DNA of 64,000 nt, taken from positions 1 through 64,000 of the forward strand of contig JBBQBI010000005.1 of assembly GCA_038363005.1 (NCBI GenBank), in the 5' to 3' direction. Shown in pieces: positions 15,200 to 24,770 of the stretch (the stretch's first letter is position 1; each line of letters opens with the position of its first letter). The stretch is from JAKOWB01 sp038363005. Lineage in GTDB: Bacteria; Pseudomonadota; Alphaproteobacteria; Kiloniellales; JACOMY01. The position numbers and the translations under genes were made by a program. The notes beneath the pieces were generated by a model, which did not search any database, was not told the origin of the DNA, and saw only the letters and a list, made by a program, of their open reading frames with translations.

Positions 15200-17062
15200 T
15201 CAATCCTCGTCGCTGAAGGCCGCGCCCTCGATCAGCAGCGCGGTCAGGTCGTCGTCGCTGCCGTAGTCGCCGGCGGGGGTGGAGTCGGCAGGGGTGGAAC
15301 CGGGGGCAGCCTCGCCGCCGGCTGGCGGCAGGGCCGCTGGGGTGTCGTCCGGCTTGCGGTGCGCCACCAGCTTGGCGCCGGGGAAGGTCTTGAGCAGTGC
15401 CTGCGCCAGCGGGTGCTGCAACGCCGCGGCCTGCTCGCGCGCCGCCGCCGCCTTGGCCTGTTCGCGCAACGGCGGCTCGCCCGGCTGGTCGGCACGCGAC
15501 ACCGCCCAGGCGCGGCCAGTCCATTCGCTCAGCAGGCGGCCGAGGCGCGGCCGGAAATCCGGCGGCAGCGCATGAATTTCGTTTAGCTCCAGCAGGCCGG
15601 GTGCGAAGCGCACCAGCCCGACGTCGGCCTCCAGGTGGCTAGCCAGCTGCAGCTCGCGCTGCTGGCGCACCAGGGCGACCAGCGCCGGGAAGGAGGTGAT
15701 CTCCACCGTCGGTCGGGCCGGCGCTGTCTCGGCGCGGACTTCCTCCCGGGGAGCGGCGTCCTGGGGAACGGCATTGCGGGCGACCGCGCCGCCGCCGGAC
15801 TGCGCCCGCAAGCCACCACCACCACCACTGGGCGTCGCCGGCCTCGGCGCGGCGCCGGCGGCGCCCTCGGTCAATTGCCGCACCAGGTCGCCCGGCGTCG
15901 GCAGGTCAGCGGCATGCGCCAGGCGGATCAGCACCATCTCGGCCGACTGCAGCGGCAGCGGTGCCTGCTGCGTCTCGCCGTGGCCCTTCAGCAGGATCTG
16001 CCAGGCCCGCGCCAGGTCGGCGGCGCCCAGCGCCTCGGCCAGCTTGCGGCCGCGCAGCCGCTCGGTCTCCGGCGTGCCGGCGCTGTCCAGGCTGCCCGGC
16101 ACCAGCTTGGCGCGGGTCACGGAGTGCACGGCCTCCAGCAGGTCCTGCAGGACGCTCACCGGGTCGGCGCCGCCGTCGTAGAGGTCCTTCAGGATCTCCA
16201 GCGACTCGGCTGCCCGACCGCCCAGCACGGCTTCCAGCAGGTCGTAGATCCGGGCGCGGTCGGCCAAGCCCAGCATCGACTTGACCGAGGCCTCGTCCAC
16301 CGTGCGGCCGGTCAGCGCGATGGCCTGGTCGAGCAGCGACAGGCCGTCGCGCACCGAGCCGTCGGCGGCGCGGGCGATCATCTGGATGGCGGCCGGGTCG
16401 GCGGTCACGCCCTCCAGCCCGGCGATCTTCAGGAAGTGCGCCGCCAGCACCGACTGCTCGACGCGGCGCAGGTCGAAGCGCTGGCAGCGCGACAGCACCG
16501 TCACTGGCAGCTTGCGGATCTCGGTGGTGGCGAAGATGAAGACGACGTGCGGCGGCGGCTCCTCCAGCGTCTTCAACAGCGCGTTGAAGGCGTTGGTCGA
16601 GAGCATGTGCACTTCGTCGATGATGTAGACCTTGTAGCGCGCCTCGACAGGGCGATAGCGCACGCCCTCGATCAGCTCGCGGATGTCGCCGACGCCGGTG
16701 CGGCTGGCGGCGTCCATCTCGATCACGTCGACGTGGCGGTCCTCGGCGATGGCGCGGCAGATGGCGCAGTCGTCGGTCGGCCCGGCGGTGGGTCCGGCCT
16801 TGCCGTCGGCGCCGGTGTAGTTCAGCGCCTTGGCCAGGATCCGCGCGGTGGTCGTCTTGCCGACACCGCGCACCCCGGTGAGGATGTAGGCCTGGGCGAT
16901 GCGGTTGCTCTCGATAGCGTTGGTCAGGGTGCGGACCAGTGCCTCCTGGCCGATCAGGTCGGCGAAGGACTGCGGCCGGTACTTGCGGGCCAGAACGCGG
17001 TAGGCGCCGTCCTGGCGGTCGGGAACCGCCCCCGGCAGGCCCTTCGCGTCCGCGTCCGCCAT
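15200..17062 (-). CDS. dnaX: DNA polymerase III subunits gamma/tau
   Basis: A 620-residue clamp-loader ATPase. Seen are ARKYRPQSFADLIGQE, Walker A GVRGVGKTTTARIL, the DExx motif IIDEVHMLS, and the sensor LSRCQRFDLRR. Domain III follows, then a Pro/Ala/Gly-rich linker (about 375-450) and a C-terminal tau-like domain ending in an acidic DED. The zinc module is incomplete. Of the four cysteines known in E. coli DnaX, only the last two (CAIC) are visible; LNY replaces LNC and TDDC replaces PCGVC. ATG at 17062 was chosen. The frame is open upstream, but that part overlaps the SRP RNA. No slippery frameshift signal was identified. Confidence 0.97.
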   Translation of the reverse strand: MADADAKGLPGAVPDRQDGAYRVLARKYRPQSFADLIGQEALVRTLTNAIESNRIAQAYILTGVRGVGKTTTARILAKALNYTGADGKAGPTAGPTDDCAICRAIAEDRHVDVIEMDAASRTGVGDIRELIEGVRYRPVEARYKVYIIDEVHMLSTNAFNALLKTLEEPPPHVVFIFATTEIRKLPVTVLSRCQRFDLRRVEQSVLAAHFLKIAGLEGVTADPAAIQMIARAADGSVRDGLSLLDQAIALTGRTVDEASVKSMLGLADRARIYDLLEAVLGGRAAESLEILKDLYDGGADPVSVLQDLLEAVHSVTRAKLVPGSLDSAGTPETERLRGRKLAEALGAADLARAWQILLKGHGETQQAPLPLQSAEMVLIRLAHAADLPTPGDLVRQLTEGAAGAAPRPATPSGGGGGLRAQSGGGAVARNAVPQDAAPREEVRAETAPARPTVEITSFPALVALVRQQRELQLASHLEADVGLVRFAPGLLELNEIHALPPDFRPRLGRLLSEWTGRAWAVSRADQPGEPPLREQAKAAAAREQAAALQHPLAQALLKTFPGAKLVAHRKPDDTPAALPPAGGEAAPGSTPADSTPAGDYGSDDDLTALLIEGAAFSDED

Positions 17063-17089
17063 CGCTACCCCGCGTTGTCGAGAAGATGA

Positions 17090-17193
17090 GGTGGGAGGCT
17101 GAACGAGCGACCCGGAACGAAACTCGTTACGGCTGCTTCCTTCCGGACCTGACCGGGTTGGCGAGGGCTCCGTCCGCCGCCAACCTCCCGCCT
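17090..17193 (-). ncRNA. ffs: 4.5S signal recognition particle RNA (small type)
   Basis: The minus strand holds the universal SRP RNA apical region, GTCAGGTCCGGAAGGAAGCAGCC, in which the GGAA-type loop and internal loops bind Ffh. The 5' end GGCGGGAGGTT pairs with the 3' end AGCCTCCCACC (one mismatch), giving a closed hairpin of about 104 nt. This is the bacterial small form without an Alu domain. It lies directly upstream of dnaX, as in other alphaproteobacteria. The exact ends are approximate. Confidence 0.95.
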
Positions 17194-17195
17194 GG

Positions 17196-17223
17196 ACATT
17201 AGCAGCCAAGTCCCGACTTGCAA
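17196..17223 (-). promoter_or_regulatory. ffs: probable promoter of the SRP RNA
   Basis: On the minus strand TTGCAA (17223-17218) is followed after 16 bp by TAATGT (17201-17196). The -10 ends only 3-4 bases before the predicted 5' end of the RNA, so either the RNA starts a few bases further in or the -10 is placed slightly differently. Confidence 0.5.
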
Positions 17224-17319
17224 GCCCCGGGGTCCTGAGCGGCAGTTTGCCGTCGCGCCCACCGGGCGCCGGGCTATGCTGGGCGGGGGGAGAACACGCT
17301 GCCCAGGAACCATCCGGAA

Positions 17320-18801
17320 GTGCTGCGCGCGACAGTCGACCTGTCCTGGCGACGGCTGGTGAAGCCGCTGCTGGTCCTGGCCCTGCTCGTCGTGGCTGTC
17401 GAACGCTTCTGCTGCGCCGGCTTAACGCTCGACGAGCAGACCCATCTCGTGGGACTGAAGGCAATCCTCAGCTTCGCCGGCGACGCGCTGCGGGGTGCCG
17501 CGCCGGATTTCACTGCACTGCCGGGTGACCTCGAATTCTATGGCATCGGCATCTTCCTGCCAGCCTATGGCCTGACGCAGCTCGATGGCTGGCTGTCCGA
17601 CAGCGTCGAACTGCTGCGCTGGAGCCGGGCGCTGCATCTGCTGGCCCTGTTGTGCTATCTGGCCAGCCTCTTCGCCGTGCATCGGATCCTGCGGCGCCAG
17701 GGCGCGGCGCCGGCATTGTACGGCACGCTGGCGCTGGCCCTGCTGCCCGTTTTCCTCGGCCACGGTCTGTTTAACTACAAGGACATGCCGATTGCGACCG
17801 GCGTGATCTACTGCCTGCTGTTCACGCTCCGATTCTGCGACCAGCCGAGGCGGCGCAACCTCTATGGCTTCTGGCTGGTGGTGGTCTGGCTGGGCACGCA
17901 GAAGATCGCCGCGCTGCTGCTGATCGGCCCCTTCCCGCTTGCCATTCTCTACAGGTTGGCACAGCAGCGGCGGCGCGACCTCTGGCTGGCTGGCGGTCTC
18001 GGTGGCCTTGGCGCGCTGCTGCTGCTGTTCGCCGCCACGCCACCAGCCTGGGTCGAGCCCCTGCACTTCCTCGCCAGCAACCTCGACTACATGTCGAAGC
18101 ACGGCTGGCGGGGTTGCATGGTGACCGATGGGCGCTGCGTTGCGGTGCAGTCCGCCGACTGGTCGCCCTTGGCTTACCTCTGGCACTGGACGCTGGCCAA
18201 GGTTCCGCTGCCCTATCTGCTGTGTTTCGCCGTCGCGGCGCTAGCGCTGTTGCGGCGGCCAAGCCTGTCGGGAGGCCTGGCGCTGGCCACCATGCTGGTC
18301 TTCCTGGCTGGCGTCGCCTACCGCGGCTCGACGCTCTACGACGGCCTGCGCCACGTCCTCTTCCTGCTGCCGCTGGGGATCTGCGTCATCTTCTCCAACG
18401 CCGTGCTGGTGCACCGCGCCGCGCGGATCGCCGCCGCGCTGATGCTGGCCTGGCTGGCCGTCGAGAACCTCAAGTTCTATCCCTACAACTATGCCTGGTT
18501 CACCCCGACGACCTCACTGGCGGCGCAGCACGGTCGCTACGACACCGACTACTGGGGCTATTCCCTGCGCGCGGCGCTGGCCGGTGTTCCGCCCGGTGCC
18601 AGCGTGCGTGGGATGGGGACTCAACAAGCCCTGGCCTTGCTTGGACCAGCGCCCGCCGGCAGCACGCCGCCGAGTTATTGGGCGCACGTCAATCGCGGCG
18701 GCCTGAAACTGCCATCGGGCTGCGAACAGCTCGGATCGGTCGCCCGGCACACCCTCCTTGGCCACAAGATCACCATGAGCCTGGTCGCCCGCTGCAGGTA
18801 A
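17320..18801 (+). CDS. polytopic membrane protein, probable GT-C fold glycosyltransferase
   Basis: A 493-residue protein with about ten or eleven predicted transmembrane helices. The first lies at about residues 13-30 and is followed by LTLDEQTHLVGLK. An acidic pair in the first periplasmic loop (DE) is the hallmark of GT-C enzymes that use polyprenyl-phosphate sugars. A short periplasmic C-terminal domain has Gly/Pro and two Cys. The start is uncertain: GTG at 17320 is the only normal start in frame that follows the previous stop, and the nearest purine-rich site is weak. The gene stands alone, divergent from the SRP RNA. The substrate is unknown. Confidence 0.65.
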   Translation: MLRATVDLSWRRLVKPLLVLALLVVAVERFCCAGLTLDEQTHLVGLKAILSFAGDALRGAAPDFTALPGDLEFYGIGIFLPAYGLTQLDGWLSDSVELLRWSRALHLLALLCYLASLFAVHRILRRQGAAPALYGTLALALLPVFLGHGLFNYKDMPIATGVIYCLLFTLRFCDQPRRRNLYGFWLVVVWLGTQKIAALLLIGPFPLAILYRLAQQRRRDLWLAGGLGGLGALLLLFAATPPAWVEPLHFLASNLDYMSKHGWRGCMVTDGRCVAVQSADWSPLAYLWHWTLAKVPLPYLLCFAVAALALLRRPSLSGGLALATMLVFLAGVAYRGSTLYDGLRHVLFLLPLGICVIFSNAVLVHRAARIAAALMLAWLAVENLKFYPYNYAWFTPTTSLAAQHGRYDTDYWGYSLRAALAGVPPGASVRGMGTQQALALLGPAPAGSTPPSYWAHVNRGGLKLPSGCEQLGSVARHTLLGHKITMSLVARCR

Positions 18802-18898
18802 AGCCGGCAGCCGGCGCCGGACCACGCAATTTCCGCGCGTCTGGCCAGAGCCCCCGACATTGTGCGGCACGGCGCCGCCATGGCAACGTGCCGCCGTC

Positions 18899-19843
18899 AT
18901 GCAGCACCGTCTGGCCACCCAGGAACCCCGCCCCAACAACTATGCCGGCGTGCGCTTCGACCGCCTGGTCGAACGCCGCGGCGACGCCCAGTGGCTGGCC
19001 GAGCGCCTGGCCGACCCGGCCACCCGCTTCCTGCCGATCTGGCAGAGCCGCAATCTGGTGGGCGACCCCGGCAGTCCGGCGCTGACCTGGATCGACCAAA
19101 CCCGTGCCGCGGCGCTGATCGAACGCGGCGCCCAGTCGATCCTGCTGGGCGCGGTGGAGGAGGCGCTCTACTTCGGCCTCGACGTCTCCTTCCTGGAGCT
19201 GCCGGACCACGAGCCGGCGCTGGCCGGCATCGGCCATTTCGTCGACCTGCGCAGCATCGGCCCGCTGCTGCCGCCGGCGCCCGCCGCGCTGCTGGCCAGC
19301 GTCAAGGCCTACACCCAGTGGCACGCGCGCCACCGCTTCTGCGGCGTCTGCGGCCACCCGACAAAGCACGAGGAAGCCGGCCACCAGCTGCGCTGCGGCA
19401 ACCCGGCCTGCGGCGCGCAGCATTTCCCGCGTACCGACCCGGCGGTGATCATGCTGATACACGACGGCGGCGACCGCCTGGTCATGGGGCGCCAGAAGAT
19501 CTGGCCGCCCGGCATGCACTCCGTCCTCGCCGGCTTCCTGGAACCCGGCGAGAGCCTGGAAGACGCCGTCGCCCGCGAGGTGAAGGAGGAGGTGGGGATA
19601 GATGTCGACGACATCCTCTATCACTCCTCGCAACCCTGGCCGTTTCCCGGCTCGCTGATGCTGGGGTTCTTCGCCCGCGCCCGCGACCTGACGCTGCGGG
19701 TCAACACCGACGAGCTGGAGATGGCCCGCTGGGTCACCCGCGACGAGGTGCTGAACTCGCCGGAGAACGAGGTCTTCAAGCTGTCGCGCAAGGATTCCAT
19801 CTCGCGCCGGCTGGTCGATGACTGGTTGGCCGCCACGGCCTGA
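18899..19843 (+). CDS. nudC: NAD(+) diphosphatase / NADH pyrophosphatase (Nudix)
   Basis: A 314-residue enzyme that splits NAD(H) to NMN(H) and AMP, and in some bacteria decaps NAD-capped RNA. Seen are the NudC N-terminal domain, a zinc ribbon with CGVC and CGNPAC (about residues 148-172), and a complete Nudix box from GFLEPGE to REVKEEVGI. A NudC-specific QPWPFPGSLMLGF follows. ATG at 18899 is preferred over an upstream TTG in the same frame. The next gene starts 3 bp after the stop. Confidence 0.95.
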   Translation: MQHRLATQEPRPNNYAGVRFDRLVERRGDAQWLAERLADPATRFLPIWQSRNLVGDPGSPALTWIDQTRAAALIERGAQSILLGAVEEALYFGLDVSFLELPDHEPALAGIGHFVDLRSIGPLLPPAPAALLASVKAYTQWHARHRFCGVCGHPTKHEEAGHQLRCGNPACGAQHFPRTDPAVIMLIHDGGDRLVMGRQKIWPPGMHSVLAGFLEPGESLEDAVAREVKEEVGIDVDDILYHSSQPWPFPGSLMLGFFARARDLTLRVNTDELEMARWVTRDEVLNSPENEVFKLSRKDSISRRLVDDWLAATA

Positions 19844-19846
19844 AGG

Positions 19847-20467
19847 ATGCTTATGCGTGCCCTTGCCCTGCTGTTGCTGGTCGGCCTGATGACGCTGCCG
19901 GTCACCACCCCCTCCAGCGCCGAGGAACCGCCCGAGCGGCTCTACGGCCACCTGCCCTATGACGAGGCGCCGGCCGCCGCGCTGGTTGTCTTCTGCGAAG
20001 GCAGCAGCAACCTGCTGCGCCAGGAGGTCGCCCAGGTCGTCGCGGTGATGCAGGCGGCGGCCAAGGCCGAGAAGGTGACCTTGCGCGCCATCTCCTGCTT
20101 CCGCTCGATCAAGACGCAAGACTACCTGTTCTACGGCATCGCCAAGAAGCGCGGCCAGACGCCGGAGGAACGCGCCAAGGTCTCCGCCCCACCGGGCCAC
20201 AGCGAGCATCACACCGGCTACGCCATCGACTTCGGCGACAAGGATCGCAAGACCGACCTGAGCGAAAGCTTCGGCGCCTCGCCGGCCGGCCAGTGGCTGC
20301 TGGCGCATGGCACGGAATACGGCTTCGAGCTCTCCTTCCCCAAGGGCAACACCCAGGGGGTGAGCTACGAGCCCTGGCACTGGCGCTATGTCGGTACGCC
20401 GGAGGCCAAGGTCACCTTCCACTGGGCACGCACGCTGTTCCCCTCCACCCCCGGCATTCCCGACTGA
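19847..20467 (+). CDS. D-alanyl-D-alanine carboxypeptidase family protein (VanY, M15B)
   Basis: A 206-residue exported zinc peptidase of cell-wall metabolism. The signal peptide (about residues 1-24) has a hydrophobic core and ends near SSAEE. The M15 motifs are present: SEHHTGYAIDFGD (zinc His and Asp) and EPWHWRYVG (catalytic Glu-x-x-His). Two ATG codons are possible, 19847 and 19853. The second has GAAGG at the better spacing. It follows nudC closely and probably shares its transcript, although the functions are unrelated. Confidence 0.88.
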   Translation: MLMRALALLLLVGLMTLPVTTPSSAEEPPERLYGHLPYDEAPAAALVVFCEGSSNLLRQEVAQVVAVMQAAAKAEKVTLRAISCFRSIKTQDYLFYGIAKKRGQTPEERAKVSAPPGHSEHHTGYAIDFGDKDRKTDLSESFGASPAGQWLLAHGTEYGFELSFPKGNTQGVSYEPWHWRYVGTPEAKVTFHWARTLFPSTPGIPD

Positions 20468-20516
20468 CGCCGTCGTTCCACTGGACAGGCGATCGGGTGG
20501 TGAGGCACCTGAAGCC

Positions 20517-22061
20517 ATGAGCCCAGTGCATCCGGTGGCAGAGTGGCTGGCCGCGGCGCGGGCGCTGACGGCCGATCCGGCCGACGGCCCGGCGCTGGCC
20601 TGGCTGGCCGGCGCGCCCGCCCTGCCGGCGACGCCCGCGCCGGCGGCACCGAGGGACCTCTCGGCACTGCCCGCCGATCTGCCGCCGGCCGCCTGGCATG
20701 CCCGCCGGCTGATCGCCTTGGCGACCAAGGACGCTTGCGATCCGGTCGAGCGCGCCTATCACGCCCGCTGGCTGTGGCATCTGCTGGCGCCCGAGGATCC
20801 GGCCGGCTGGCCGCTGATCAGCGTCGTGATCCCGGTGTTCAACCGCCATGAGCTGATGCAGGAAGCGGTGGCCAGCGTGCTGGCCAACGACTACCCACGG
20901 CTGGAAATCTGCGTCTGCGACGACGGCTCGGACAGCGATCCGCTGCCGCTGCTGCAATCGCTGGGCCCGCGCCTGCGCTATCGTCGCCTGGCGCGCAACG
21001 CCGGGGTCGCCGTCGCGCGGCAGACGGCATTGGAACTGGCGCGCGGCGAACTGGTGCAGTTCCTCGACACTGACGACTTGTTGCTGCCGACCGCCCTGGT
21101 CGACAAGGTCGCGGCCCTGGCCGCGGTGCCCGATGCCGAGCTCTGTTTCTCGCGTCTGGAGCAGATTGCTTTCGACCTGGCGCCGGGACGGCAGCCGCGG
21201 CGCGGCCGCGCGGTCGGCGGGCCAGACTGTCCGTCGCTGGCCGGGCCGCTGGCCATGGTGCACCTGCTGCCCTTCCTGCCGAGCGCCCTGCTGGTGGCGC
21301 GCCACCGCATGCTGGCGCGTGGCTTTGTCCAGGACTGGCGGCTGCACGAGGATCGCCTGGCCTTTGGCCGCCTGGGTCTTGCCGGCATCAAGTCCGTGGC
21401 GCTGACCGAGCCGCGCACGGTGCGCCGCTGGCTGCCTTCCTCGGCGTCGCGCACGCTGCGGGACGACGACAACCAGCAGGCCAGGGCGCTGATGACGCTG
21501 CTGGCCGAGACGCTGGCGCAACCCGCCGCCTGGCCGGTGGCCGGCCAGCTGTGCTTCGCGCTGTTCGACGCCGACTGGGGCCGCCTGCTCGCCAAGCGCC
21601 AAGCGGCACACGAGGCGCAGCTTGAGGCACTGCTGTGCCAGCTGGCGGCACTGGCCCTGGCGCCGCCGGGCGGTCTCGCGGTCAAGCCCTTGCTGGCCGT
21701 CCTGCAAGGCGGCCTGCGGCGGGCGCTGCGGGACCAGGCGGACGACAAGGGCTATGGCGCGGCGACGCTGGCCCGCCTGGAGTTGCTGGCTGAGGGGTTG
21801 CCCGACCCGGGGCCGGCCGACCTGGCGCTGTGGAGCGGGGCGCCGGACCCAGCGGAAGTCGCAGGCGCGCTGCGGCTCCTGTTCCCCGCGCTGTCGGCCG
21901 CGCTGTGCCGGGGCGAGGCCTGGGTTCCGCTGGCGACCCTCGACCAGCCGCCTTTCCGCTCCATCCCGCACCCGGCGAAGCGGCGCTGGAAACTGCTGGC
22001 GACGCTGGCCCGCGGCCTGGGCGATGGGCCGGCGCGACTGCTCGCGCGGTTGCTGGGCTGA
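20517..22061 (+). CDS. GT2 family glycosyltransferase
   Basis: A 514-residue protein. The central GT-A domain has PLISVVIPVFNRHELMQEAV, the nucleotide-binding CVCDDGSDSD, and the metal-binding FLDTDDLLLP (a DxD-type motif). It is preceded by about 95 residues, Ala/Pro-rich, that do not belong to the GT2 fold, and followed by a long helical C-terminal region with many Leu and Ala. Acceptor unknown. Start at ATG 20517. It ends 3 bp before the autotransporter gene on the other strand. Confidence 0.85.
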   Translation: MSPVHPVAEWLAAARALTADPADGPALAWLAGAPALPATPAPAAPRDLSALPADLPPAAWHARRLIALATKDACDPVERAYHARWLWHLLAPEDPAGWPLISVVIPVFNRHELMQEAVASVLANDYPRLEICVCDDGSDSDPLPLLQSLGPRLRYRRLARNAGVAVARQTALELARGELVQFLDTDDLLLPTALVDKVAALAAVPDAELCFSRLEQIAFDLAPGRQPRRGRAVGGPDCPSLAGPLAMVHLLPFLPSALLVARHRMLARGFVQDWRLHEDRLAFGRLGLAGIKSVALTEPRTVRRWLPSSASRTLRDDDNQQARALMTLLAETLAQPAAWPVAGQLCFALFDADWGRLLAKRQAAHEAQLEALLCQLAALALAPPGGLAVKPLLAVLQGGLRRALRDQADDKGYGAATLARLELLAEGLPDPGPADLALWSGAPDPAEVAGALRLLFPALSAALCRGEAWVPLATLDQPPFRSIPHPAKRRWKLLATLARGLGDGPARLLARLLG

Positions 22062-22064
22062 CGG

Positions 22065-24770
22065 CTACCAGCTTACCCGGACGCCGCCGACCAGGTTGAC
22101 GCCCTGCTGGTCCTTGCCGGTGACGTAGTCACCGTCGAGGAACAGCGACAGGTGGCCGCCACGGTCCAGCACGCGCAGGCCGCCGCCCAGCTCGATCGCG
22201 TTGCCCGCCGGGTCCTGCTTGAAGGTGACGCCGGAGACCGTGGCCGACTGCGTGCCGACGAAGTCGTGCAGCAGGTTGCCCTCGAAATAGAAGCCGAGGT
22301 GCGTGCCGCCGGCCAGGATGGTGGTGCCGATGCGCCCGCCCAGGCGACCGCGCAGCGAGTCGCCGTCCTGCAGGTCCACCGTCTCGCCCGCCGCGTCGGC
22401 GAAGTCACCCGACCAGTTGTGCGCATAGGCGAGCTGCCCCTGCGGCTCGACGAAGATGCCGCCGCCGAAGAGGTCCTGACGGTAGCCGATCTCCAGCGAG
22501 GCGCCAAGCACACCGACATTGTAGCCGGCATCTTCGCCGCCGGTGGAGACGCCGTTGTAGTCGCCCTGCAGCCAGTCGCCCTTAACCACGCTGTCGACGA
22601 AGAAGCCGCCGATGCCGTAGGTGGCATAAAGGCCGGCGGTATAGACCTGATAGTCGATGCTGGTGTCGCCGTCGAAGTCGACGCTGCTCTGCCCCAGGCC
22701 GCCGAAGCCGCCGACCAGCAACAGGTCGTCCTTCGCCATCAGGTCGCGGAAGCCCATGTCGTAGCCGACCTCGCCCTTCACCGTGGTCTGGTCGAAGCCG
22801 GCGCCGGTGTCGATGCGCATCTGGTCGCCGGTGACGCGGAACCACAGGGCGTCGCTGATGCCATCGCCGGCGCCTGGCAGCACCGCCTGCTGCGCACCGT
22901 CGTCGGCGCCGAGCGCCGCCAGTTGCCCGGCGTCGGCGATCTCACCGATGCGGAGCTGCTCGCGGGCCACGCCCATGCGCTCGTGCAGCGGGCGCAGATC
23001 GGCGAACCAGGCGGCGACCGCGGCGACGTTGGCCGCCGGATAGGTCAGCACCTCCTGGAACAGGCTCGACTGCAGGTACCAGTTCTGCGCATCGGCTTGG
23101 TTCAGCTCGTACTGGTAGGCACCGGCCACCACCGGCGCGCCCAGCTTGAAGGCACCAGGGTCGCTCGCGCCCAGCACCTGCACCACCAGGATGCCGTCGG
23201 TCGGGCCGCTGCCGGTGGCGCCGCCCGGCCCGCCGGCATTGGCGATGAAGACGCGCGTCGGCAATCCGGTCTTGCCCAGCGTGGTGTTGTCGACGATCAG
23301 CAGGTCGGTCTGGTCGACGATGCCGGAGTCCAGATAGGTGTCGAGATGCAGCTCGCCGCCGTCGGAGATGTAGTAGCCGGTGCCGCCGACATAGGGCTGC
23401 TTCTGCTTCGAGAAGGAGTCGAGCTGCGAGATCACCAGGATGTCGCCGGTGACCGGGCCCTTGCCGCCGGTCTCGCTGTCCATCAGCGTGATGATGCCGG
23501 CGTTGCGGAAAGTCTCCAGCCCCAGAATCTGGCCCTGCTCGACGAACTCGGCGTTGATGTCGCCCAGGCCATCGGGACTGTAGACCTGCCCGCTGTTGTT
23601 GATCGTCGGGTTCTTGGCCAGCGACGCCAGCCCCAGGTTGCCGCCGTCCAGGTCCAGGAAGTCCTCGCCGGGGCCGAAGGTCGAGAAGGCCACGCCCTCG
23701 AAGTCGCGGTTGCCGTCGCCATCGGTATCGGCCCAGTTGCGGATGCCCCAGCCGCCAGCGGCATTGGTGATGTTGAGGCGGTCGGGGCCGGCGCCCAGGT
23801 CGATGAAGCCCAGCATGACTCCGCCGACGCCGATCAGTTCCCGGCTGTCGCCGGTCGAGTAGATCGCGCGATCTGACAAGGCGCGCAGGCTACCGTCGGC
23901 GGTGACCGTGTTGAGCGAACCGTCGGTTTCAAAGTAGAGGCCCGCGGAAAGCTCGCCCTTCGGGCCGGTGCCCCAGCCACCCTCGACCACGCTGCCGCCG
24001 ACCAGCTTCACCGTGTGGCCGGTGCCGCCAACCACCCAGACGCCGATGGCGCCGGCGCCGTCCATGTCGATGCGGCTGCTGACCGTCACCGACCCCGTGA
24101 AGACCTTCTCCGTGCTGTGCAGATAGACACCGCCGGTGCGGCCCTTCATGCCGTGGATCGTGTCGCTGACCCCGACCCCGACAGTGATGGCCTGCTTGGT
24201 CTCGACCGATACCTCGATGCCGTGGCCCGAAGTGGTCGTCAGGGCACCCCGGTTGAAGATCTCGATGTTGTTCTGCACACGCGCGAAGATGCCGTCCTGC
24301 TCGGATACGATGCTGCCCTCGTTGATGATCGACAGCGGCACCGGTTGCAGTGCGCCGGAAGCCTGGTCGATCAGCGTCATGCCGACGCCGATGTCGACCG
24401 TGATGGTGCCGCTGTTGAGCAGCGAGATGCTGTTCACCGCGCCACTGCTGGTCAGAACCTGCAGGCCCCAGGGGGCGGCGCCTTGCGGGCTGTTGATGGC
24501 GCCCTGGTTGACCACCGATACCGTGGCGTCGTCGCCGCTGTAGTCGATGAAGGTGGTGTCGGTGCCGGCGACGCTGGTCAGGTCGAAGCTGCCGCCGAAG
24601 GGGCCGAGGTAGGTGATGCCGCTGTTGAAGCTGCCTGGCCCGCAGACCACCACGCCGCCAACCGGCGCGCCGCATTCCGTGTCCGCGCGCGTAATTGTCG
24701 GCGGGATCAGGATAAGCGCAAGAGTTGCGCAGAGGCGCGCCCGACCGCGCCACACACCGGTGCCAATCAT
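22065..24770 (-). CDS. autotransporter (type Va) with beta-helical passenger
   Basis: A 901-residue outer-membrane protein. A long signal peptide (about residues 1-30, ending TRA-DTECG) is followed by a passenger rich in short Gly/Ser/Asn/Thr strands such as SISLLNSGTITVDIGV, as in beta-helix adhesins. The last 280 residues form an autotransporter barrel: LWFRVTGDQMRIDTG, EPQGQLAYAHNWSG and GNAIELGGGLRVLDRGG, ending in VSW with an aromatic last residue. ATG 24770 was preferred for its GGGGAAG site and signal peptide. The passenger function is not identifiable. The gap 24771-24951 upstream has no gene. Confidence 0.88.
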   Translation of the reverse strand: MIGTGVWRGRARLCATLALILIPPTITRADTECGAPVGGVVVCGPGSFNSGITYLGPFGGSFDLTSVAGTDTTFIDYSGDDATVSVVNQGAINSPQGAAPWGLQVLTSSGAVNSISLLNSGTITVDIGVGMTLIDQASGALQPVPLSIINEGSIVSEQDGIFARVQNNIEIFNRGALTTTSGHGIEVSVETKQAITVGVGVSDTIHGMKGRTGGVYLHSTEKVFTGSVTVSSRIDMDGAGAIGVWVVGGTGHTVKLVGGSVVEGGWGTGPKGELSAGLYFETDGSLNTVTADGSLRALSDRAIYSTGDSRELIGVGGVMLGFIDLGAGPDRLNITNAAGGWGIRNWADTDGDGNRDFEGVAFSTFGPGEDFLDLDGGNLGLASLAKNPTINNSGQVYSPDGLGDINAEFVEQGQILGLETFRNAGIITLMDSETGGKGPVTGDILVISQLDSFSKQKQPYVGGTGYYISDGGELHLDTYLDSGIVDQTDLLIVDNTTLGKTGLPTRVFIANAGGPGGATGSGPTDGILVVQVLGASDPGAFKLGAPVVAGAYQYELNQADAQNWYLQSSLFQEVLTYPAANVAAVAAWFADLRPLHERMGVAREQLRIGEIADAGQLAALGADDGAQQAVLPGAGDGISDALWFRVTGDQMRIDTGAGFDQTTVKGEVGYDMGFRDLMAKDDLLLVGGFGGLGQSSVDFDGDTSIDYQVYTAGLYATYGIGGFFVDSVVKGDWLQGDYNGVSTGGEDAGYNVGVLGASLEIGYRQDLFGGGIFVEPQGQLAYAHNWSGDFADAAGETVDLQDGDSLRGRLGGRIGTTILAGGTHLGFYFEGNLLHDFVGTQSATVSGVTFKQDPAGNAIELGGGLRVLDRGGHLSLFLDGDYVTGKDQQGVNLVGGVRVSW

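Noticed and set aside
15635..17089. 484-codon frame antisense to dnaX
   Set aside because: No motif and typical shadow composition; it crosses the SRP RNA and dnaX coding region.
18770..20728. 652-codon frame antisense to nudC and the carboxypeptidase
   Set aside because: Both plus-strand genes have complete catalytic motifs; the antisense frame has none.
22152..23876. 574-codon frame antisense to the autotransporter
   Set aside because: Composition typical of the opposite strand of a high-GC gene; the autotransporter frame has signal peptide and barrel.
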